Shown here piece after piece: positions 25,622-29,711 of a DNA stretch of 29,711 nt (within the stretch, counting starts at the first letter, position 1; each line of letters begins with the position of its first letter). Source of the stretch: a virus; the IMG/VR virus record IMGVR_UViG_3300031812_000143, positions 1 through 29,711 of that record; one strand, 5' to 3'. The position numbers and the translations under genes were made by a program. The notes beneath the pieces were generated by a model. That model saw only the letters and a list, made by a program, of their open reading frames with translations, searched no databases and had not been told where the DNA came from.

Positions 25622-26836
25622 ATGGCATTCACAGTAAGAGCAGGTGACGTCAAGCGTATTATAAAAGCCATTGCACAGAGTGGCGGAGACCGCAGGGCAC
25701 TAATGCCTGATATTCTGCAAAACTACATGAGTATAAGGCAAGATAACGAGACAGCTATTCTGGAAGCACGTACTGGCAACGTATATGTCACCAGCCGTCT
25801 TCCGATATTACCGATACCCAACGGAGGAGACCTACAAGTACTAACACCTAAAAAAGCCCTCAAAGACCTTATCAGTACATATAATGACGACAGTATTCTA
25901 TCATTTAGCCATTTTAAGACATCCGATACGAACGGAATTCATACACAAACAGAACAATACAACGGACAGTTACTGATACAATCTAATGACACATCCAAGT
26001 ATAGTATAAAATGCGGGTTCCCCGAGGAATGGAGTGAATTAAACATAAAAGCAGATGGCGAGTGTATAGAATTTTCTATACCAGCTGCTTTACTTATTTC
26101 TGGCCTACAAAAGGTTGCCTTCGCTACAGCAAAAGAAGACCATAGAGAGAGTCTAAACGGGATCAACTTTAATATCAGCAATAACAAAATCAGGCTTATC
26201 GGAACTGATGCCATCACACTAGCTATGTGTATCATAGACCATATAGATACATCTATACCTAAGTCATTGTCTTTTACATTACCTAACGAAACAGTAGAAA
26301 CTATAAAAAACTTCTTCAACGCTAAGGAGCAAAATCCAATCAAGATAACATTAATGTACGACAAAGACGAACAGCTTAGAATAGTTGGTTTCTCGGACGA
26401 CAAAAATTCTATTTACAGCTATGTCATAAACTATCCGTTCCCTTCTGTAGATGGTATAATAAAACCAGAAAATGAGTATAACATGTTAGTTGTAAATAAA
26501 ACAAAAATCATGGAAGTAATCAAAAGATTTCAAAAAATATCTGATGGTAAAGAACAGTCTTTTAGAATCAATATAAAAAATAATACGATGATGCTGACAC
26601 AAAATTCTTATAGTTTTGGTGAAGGTAGGGAGGTTATAGAGATAGAAAGGTGGTCGGGTGGTGAAATTGAATTAGCATTGTCCGTTAATAGGATTTCTGA
26701 GATACTTAGTAATATTACTGCCGTTGAAGAAATTAGAATTGGAATACAGAACCCTAACCGTCCTATAGCCTTTTTCTACGATGATGAGGATAACCGCTCT
26801 CACGTCCAGATACTTGTAATGCCTGTGATTCAATGA
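25622..26836 (+). CDS. dnaN: DnaN-type DNA polymerase sliding clamp
   Basis: A ring that tethers DNA polymerase to DNA. 404 aa, somewhat longer than bacterial beta clamps (about 370). The second-domain signature is clear: VAFATAKEDHRESLNGINF, then IRLIGTDAITLAM (residues 165-202), matching 'FA.s.de.RP.LnGv.f.....l.lvaTDghRLA'. The end (HVQILVMPVIQ) matches the typical '..yv.MPmrl' finish, where beta clamps bind partner peptides. The N-terminal domain (MAFTVRAGDVKRIIKAIAQ) fits the fold. No late-type box precedes this gene; the weak TAGTTTCG at about 25601 could be a host-type -7 element. The ATG at 25622 is the first in-frame start. It overlaps the next gene (ATGA) and leads a clamp-spike-methyltransferase unit. 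Confidence 0.88.
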   Translation: MAFTVRAGDVKRIIKAIAQSGGDRRALMPDILQNYMSIRQDNETAILEARTGNVYVTSRLPILPIPNGGDLQVLTPKKALKDLISTYNDDSILSFSHFKTSDTNGIHTQTEQYNGQLLIQSNDTSKYSIKCGFPEEWSELNIKADGECIEFSIPAALLISGLQKVAFATAKEDHRESLNGINFNISNNKIRLIGTDAITLAMCIIDHIDTSIPKSLSFTLPNETVETIKNFFNAKEQNPIKITLMYDKDEQLRIVGFSDDKNSIYSYVINYPFPSVDGIIKPENEYNMLVVNKTKIMEVIKRFQKISDGKEQSFRINIKNNTMMLTQNSYSFGEGREVIEIERWSGGEIELALSVNRISEILSNITAVEEIRIGIQNPNRPIAFFYDDEDNRSHVQILVMPVIQ

Positions 26837-27381
26837 GTGTGATGATACTAAAAGGCACTGTGACTTCCATAGTAGATGCTAACAAAAGAATTATAACAGT
26901 TACATCCGACTATGGGCACGGCACATTTACAGGTACACTCTTATTCACCCCGCATAACATAGAAGTAGAAGATAAAGTAATAATTTTAATTCCAGCTAAT
27001 ATCGCTATCACAAACGCCTACTTCATCCCACTATCCGACAAAACAGAACACGGACTGGACAAAATAAAACTACACTTCACGCCAGAAAGTACAATAGATA
27101 TTACAGAAAATGATATAAACATAAAACATAAAGATGCGTTAATCCACATGAATGAAGACGGCATAGAAATGTCTTACAAACAAAATACTTTTATAAAATT
27201 CACAGAAGATAAAGCTGATTACGAGAGTAAGGAGATTAACATAGTAGCTGGACAGAAAATATATGTGCCTGGACTTCCAGATACTAGTAACGCAGAACCT
27301 AAGGGTGGATTTTCCAGAATCCCCTTTTGTCCATTTACGGGAGTTGTTCATACAACCGATACGATGAATAATGTATCATAA
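26833..27381 (+). CDS. Baseplate spike/puncturing protein candidate (OB-fold plus beta-helix)
   Basis: 182 aa. Residues ~5-60 (ILKGTVTSIVDANKRIITV through VEDKVIILIPANIAITNAYFI) look like the OB-fold of gpV/gp5-type spikes: a small barrel around 'G.V..v....g.v.V.l..g', then 'Gd.Vvv....n...a.vl'. Residues ~78-150 are regular short strands (STIDITENDINIKHKDALIH, DGIEMSYKQNTFIKFTED, YESKEINIVAGQKIYV) that would wind as a triple-stranded beta-helix in a trimer. The end (IPFCPFTGVVHTT) could form a tip; it contains Cys and His but I cannot assign metal ligands. Such spikes pierce the outer membrane when a contractile tail fires. It overlaps the clamp stop (ATGA) and touches the methyltransferase start with no gap, an unusual setting for a tail gene. 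Confidence 0.55.
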   Translation: MSVMILKGTVTSIVDANKRIITVTSDYGHGTFTGTLLFTPHNIEVEDKVIILIPANIAITNAYFIPLSDKTEHGLDKIKLHFTPESTIDITENDINIKHKDALIHMNEDGIEMSYKQNTFIKFTEDKADYESKEINIVAGQKIYVPGLPDTSNAEPKGGFSRIPFCPFTGVVHTTDTMNNVS

Positions 27382-28113
27382 ATGGAGAATTTCCTCAATA
27401 GTCTTATTACAGGCGACTGTTTGGAAGTCTTGAGAGAACTACCCGACGACAGCGTAGATGTAGTAATCACCTCTCCACCCTATAATAAACACTACGCTAG
27501 TGGTAAACTAGTTGGACGCATAGATTACGAAGTCCATGAAGACAACATGCCAGAAGAAGAATACGAGAAATGGCAGCTTCAGGTTTTGAAAGAATTATAT
27601 CGAGTAGTCAAAATTGACGGTCACGTTTTCTATAACCATAAAGTAAGGTACTATAAAAAACAGATGTACCATCCTGTTTCGTTTTTAACTAAATCTCCTT
27701 TTATTATCTGGCAAGAGATTGTGTGGGATAGGATGATAGCTGGCAATATTCGAGGATGGCGTTTATACGAGACTGACGAACGAATCTATTGGCTTGTTAA
27801 GCAACCTCCACCCGAACTTCCGCTCAATATAGCCAGCTGGAAGGGAGTTTGGTCTATAAGACCACCAGAAAACAAAACAGAACACCCCGCTCCATTCACA
27901 CCAGAAATAGTCAAGAGACTCTTGACAATATCAGAAGCATTGATACATAGAAGACCTTTGACTATACTAGACCCGTTCGCAGGGATATGTACTATAGGAA
28001 TTGTGGCTAAAGAAAATAACCATAACTATGTATGTATAGATATAAATCCACAATATATAGAAATCGGCAAAAATAGTATAGATCAAACTGTTACGCAACT
28101 AAGGTTGTTCTAA
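27382..28113 (+). CDS. Beta-class DNA methyltransferase (N4-cytosine or N6-adenine)
   Basis: Transfers a methyl group from S-adenosylmethionine to a base amino group. 243 aa. The order of motifs is that of the beta class: an early GDCLEVL (11-17) and catalytic TSPPY (30-34), a target-recognition region in the middle (HKVRYYKKQMYHPVSF through GWRLYETDERIYWLVK), and the SAM-binding DPFAGICTIGIVA (197-209) followed by YVCIDINPQYIEIG near the C-terminus. SPPY is frequent in N4-cytosine enzymes but does not decide between the two. No restriction endonuclease is next to it, so it is an orphan that may protect phage DNA from host restriction. It follows the spike gene with no gap and is followed 8 nt later by structured element copy 2. 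Confidence 0.9.
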   Translation: MENFLNSLITGDCLEVLRELPDDSVDVVITSPPYNKHYASGKLVGRIDYEVHEDNMPEEEYEKWQLQVLKELYRVVKIDGHVFYNHKVRYYKKQMYHPVSFLTKSPFIIWQEIVWDRMIAGNIRGWRLYETDERIYWLVKQPPPELPLNIASWKGVWSIRPPENKTEHPAPFTPEIVKRLLTISEALIHRRPLTILDPFAGICTIGIVAKENNHNYVCIDINPQYIEIGKNSIDQTVTQLRLF

Positions 28114-28121
28114 TTTCGGCA

Positions 28122-28250
28122 GACTGCTCAACCTTTTACAGTTGAGCTTCCTGCTTCGTCACATGATGGCTTTTTAGGTAGCCCATGAGGGCTACGGTCA
28201 TCCACCGGAGACTGCTACACAGACATAGCTTCAGTCATCCCAACCCTACA
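28122..28250 (+). ncRNA. Structured RNA candidate, copy 2 (unassigned family)
   Basis: Second copy of the element at 10702-10830, same length. Hairpin I, GCTCAAC 28126-28132 with GTTGAGC 28141-28147 (7 bp, loop CTTTTACA). Hairpin III, GTAGCCC 28178-28184 with GGGCTAC 28189-28195 (7 bp, loop ATGA); here a C-G pair replaces the T-G pair of copy 1. GATG 28165-28168 can pair with CATC 28199-28202. Hairpin II of copy 1 is not conserved: CCTGC is kept but its partner is ACATG. A distal pairing GACTG/CAGTC near 28209-28236 replaces the fourth stem. It starts 8 nt after the methyltransferase stop. Confidence 0.5.
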
Positions 28251-28365
28251 AGAACTATCTAAAAAAAATAATAATTTAGAAAAGTTTGTCCCTGTATAAT
28301 ATTTTCTTGTATATCATTTCGATATCAGATATCAGCAGAATCAAAGTTAAAAAAGTCCCAGAAAT
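28251..28365. other. AT-rich gap before the 112-aa gene
   Basis: No gene. It contains an A-run (28261-28267) and two adjacent GATATCA copies (28321-28334). TTTG at about 28285 lies some 20 nt before TATATCATTTC, a loose fit to a Bacteroidota-type promoter for the next gene. No firm assignment. Confidence 0.3.
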
Positions 28366-28704
28366 ATGTCCGTTGATGACCTTATAATATGGTTGGAGAG
28401 CAATGTTGAGATCAATAATCGGACGCATATCAAAAATTACTTATCTCTTTTTAGCGACTTGATAGACTTAATTCCTATCGCAGTAAGTGTAGCCAAAAAA
28501 CATTTTCCAGAAGCACATATTGTCGTTGATGTGTATAAAGATCCTGAAATAGAAGATAGTTACATTGTTTTGTACATTAGACTTAGTCAGTATGATGAAT
28601 CATTTATTGAACGGTTAGCAGAAGCAGAAAGTGAAATACTTCCTCTACTTGTTAATAAAAGCGGCTGGATACAATTGACTACTGACTTTTTATATATAAA
28701 ATAA
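28366..28704 (+). CDS. Unknown 112-aa soluble protein
   Basis: Not recognised as a named family. It begins MSVDDLIIWLESN, with helices to about residue 48, then a strand pair (FPEAHIVVDVYKDPEIEDSYIVLYIRL) and a further helix (ESFIERLAEAESEILPLL) ending in a short strand pair. The central FP-A-x-hydrophobic...Y-x-DPE pattern reminds me of small uncharacterised bacterial proteins, but I cannot verify that. No membrane segment or catalytic motif. It stands alone between structured element copy 2 and the GC-richer right end, so it is accessory rather than part of a virion operon. Confidence 0.7.
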   Translation: MSVDDLIIWLESNVEINNRTHIKNYLSLFSDLIDLIPIAVSVAKKHFPEAHIVVDVYKDPEIEDSYIVLYIRLSQYDESFIERLAEAESEILPLLVNKSGWIQLTTDFLYIK

Positions 28705-28763
28705 AAACTTTTGTGTAAATAGACAATCATCTATCTAATTTTCCATGCATCTCACACTTATAT

Positions 28764-28808
28764 TAACTTGCCTTGCGTGTTCGTCGTAATGCTTGGTATG
28801 ACGACGCA
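28764..28808 (+). repeat. 45-bp start-region repeat, copy 1
   Basis: Matches 29535-29579 with two mismatches in 45. It runs from TAACTTGCC through the leader and ends in the codons for MTT of the following gene. Within it CGTCGT and ACGACG flank the start codon and can form a 6-bp stem around the ATG, which could limit translation. TAACTT(T/G)C may be a promoter -7 box (inference). Confidence 0.75.
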
Positions 28809-29442
28809 CAAAGAAAACCGAACCAGAGTTCAAGAAGAACTCCGGTACCTCATCCACGATGAGGGTGTGAATCAAGTTTTAGAAGCTATGATTGAAAAGA
28901 TGAACGAAGTAGGTGACAGCTCCGAGCGTATCAAACAATGGCGCCAGGAAGCACAAGCCTACATCCCCGACGACCCAGAGTACGACGAAAACTACTGGGT
29001 TGCAGCCTACATCCTCTACACTAACATGGAAAACTTCAAAGACCTGTTTGACAGGTTGGACAACATCTACTCGGAGCTTAGCGAACTAGAAAACCAAATA
29101 GAAGAATCAGAACGCGAGCAGGAATATCTGGAAAATAGGATAGAAGACTTACGCTATGAACTGCAATCTTTACGCGAAGAGTACGAAGAAGACGAAGAAG
29201 AAAACGAAGATGAAGAAGATGATTACGACGAGGACGGGGAAAAAGATGAGAGTGATTGGGATGAAGAAGAAGACGAAGCAATATCAGACCTGCGTTACCG
29301 AATTGAAGAGCTTGAAGAAGAGTTGAAAAACGAAAAGGACAACTACGAAGAGGCCTTAGACAAGTTCTACGAGCTAGAAGACGATAAGAAGTATCTTTGG
29401 TGGGAGATAATGGAACGTGCGGAGCAGCTTATAGCATCGTAA
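28798..29442 (+). CDS. Acidic coiled-coil protein, unknown function
   Basis: 214 aa from the ATG at 28798 (MTTHKENR). A TTG at 28768 would add 10 residues but lies inside the duplicated leader; the same leader precedes another ATG-ACG-ACG start at 29569, which fixes this choice. Residues ~1-45 are an amphipathic helical domain shared with the downstream gene. Residues ~85-130 form a heptad-like coiled coil (ELSELENQIEESEREQEYLE). An extremely acidic stretch encoded at about 29176-29277 follows, then a second coiled coil ending in WWEIMERAEQLIAS. Base composition is clearly more GC-rich than the phage genes to the left. It ends before a strong intrinsic terminator. It could be a scaffold-like or histone-chaperone-like acidic protein; I cannot tell. 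Confidence 0.75.
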   Translation: MTTHKENRTRVQEELRYLIHDEGVNQVLEAMIEKMNEVGDSSERIKQWRQEAQAYIPDDPEYDENYWVAAYILYTNMENFKDLFDRLDNIYSELSELENQIEESEREQEYLENRIEDLRYELQSLREEYEEDEEENEDEEDDYDEDGEKDESDWDEEEDEAISDLRYRIEELEEELKNEKDNYEEALDKFYELEDDKKYLWWEIMERAEQLIAS

Positions 29443-29474
29443 CCCAACCTTTACGCGGAGGGTATTATTCACAG

Positions 29475-29498
29475 GCGGGGCAAACGCCCCGCTTTTTT
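29475..29498 (+). terminator. Intrinsic transcription terminator
   Basis: GCGGGGC (29475-29481), loop AAAC, GCCCCGC (29486-29492), then six T residues: a perfect 7-bp GC stem followed by a U-tract, 33 nt after the stop of the acidic coiled-coil gene. It is the only textbook terminator in the window. Confidence 0.9.
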
Positions 29499-29534
29499 GT
29501 TTGCCCTCATTTACCAAATCGCAAGAATAGAAAC

Positions 29535-29579
29535 TAACTTTCCTTGCGTGTTCGTCGTAATGCTTGATATGACGACGCA
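29535..29579 (+). repeat. 45-bp start-region repeat, copy 2
   Basis: Second copy of 28764-28808 (two mismatches), again placed so that its last bases are the codons ATG ACG ACG CA of a gene. It lies 36 bases past the terminator, so it probably carries its own promoter. Confidence 0.75.
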
Positions 29580-29711
29580 AGCGAAAGTCAGCGGAACCGA
29601 ACTCAAAGTTCGGATTGAGAAGGCCCTCACAGAAAAAGGCCTGAAGAAACTGATTACGAATCTGGAAAAGGAGCTGAACGGGGAGCACAGCTTCCTCCCT
29701 CAAGACGTGGA
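29569..29711 (+). CDS. Start of a gene related to the acidic coiled-coil protein (cut by window edge)
   Basis: Open from ATG 29569 to the window end: 47 complete codons, beginning MTTQAKVSGTELKVRIEK. It shares its start region with the gene at 28798 and has a weakly similar N-terminus: EL..(L/I)....G(V/L)..(V/L)....EK.(M/L)N can be aligned without large gaps. The two therefore look like tandem paralogues with a common leader, probably regulated alike. The rest of the protein lies outside the window. Function unknown. Confidence 0.7.
   Translation, partial: MTTQAKVSGTELKVRIEKALTEKGLKKLITNLEKELNGEHSFLPQDV

Noticed and set aside
28321-28334. GATATCAGATATCA as an operator for the 112-aa gene
   Set aside because: Two short copies in AT-rich DNA, no matching site elsewhere; too little to call.
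1-29711. CRISPR array, insertion sequence, integrase or attachment site
   Set aside because: No regularly spaced repeats, transposase or recombinase motifs, or tRNA gene ends found in any frame.

Overview
The window looks like part of the genome of a tailed bacteriophage, probably a contractile-tailed (myovirus-like) phage of a Bacteroidota host. Virion genes support the phage call: a large terminase with a small helix-turn-helix partner, a T4 gp21-type prohead protease candidate, a gp19-type tail tube candidate, an OB-fold/spike protein and a one-piece spanin. The host guess rests on weaker grounds: the DNA is AT-rich, Shine-Dalgarno sequences are essentially absent before starts, and short TATATTT boxes (related to the Bacteroidota TAnnTTTG promoter element) sit almost on start codons. 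No portal, major capsid, tape measure, integrase, tRNA or CRISPR array is visible.

Layout. (1) 1-6365, plus strand: the tail of an unknown gene, prohead protease, a polyglycine protein, an unknown 292-aa protein, a SNF2-type helicase and three unknown proteins. (2) 25573-6371, minus strand: spanin, a 4251-aa giant protein, a DnaG-like primase, then (after a short plus-strand island at 10383-10830) tail tube, small HTH protein, TerL and an unknown 490-aa protein. (3) 25622-28113, plus strand: sliding clamp, spike and DNA methyltransferase, packed with no gaps. (4) 28114-28797: a structured repeat and a small gene. (5) 28798-end: visibly more GC-rich DNA with an acidic coiled-coil protein, a strong intrinsic terminator and the start of a related gene. 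Their start regions are near-identical 45-bp copies.

Three things tie the window together. First, an 8-nt box, (G/C)TATATTT, lies 4-5 nt before five start codons and 9 nt before a sixth, heading every recognisable late operon, including a back-to-back divergent pair. This predicts leaderless or nearly leaderless late mRNAs. Second, a ~129-nt element with conserved hairpins occurs twice (10702-10830 and 28122-28250), each time just 3' of a plus-strand gene. It matches no RNA family I know. Third, the giant protein takes up 43% of the window. It has a hydrophobic hairpin at its N-terminus and no domain I recognise, and it is translationally coupled to the spanin.

How the genes likely work together: primase, SNF2 helicase and clamp serve replication or DNA handling. 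Protease, TerL, tube and spike build and fill the particle. The spanin, and possibly the membrane-anchored giant, act at the envelope. All functional calls come from motif reading by eye; no database search was run.
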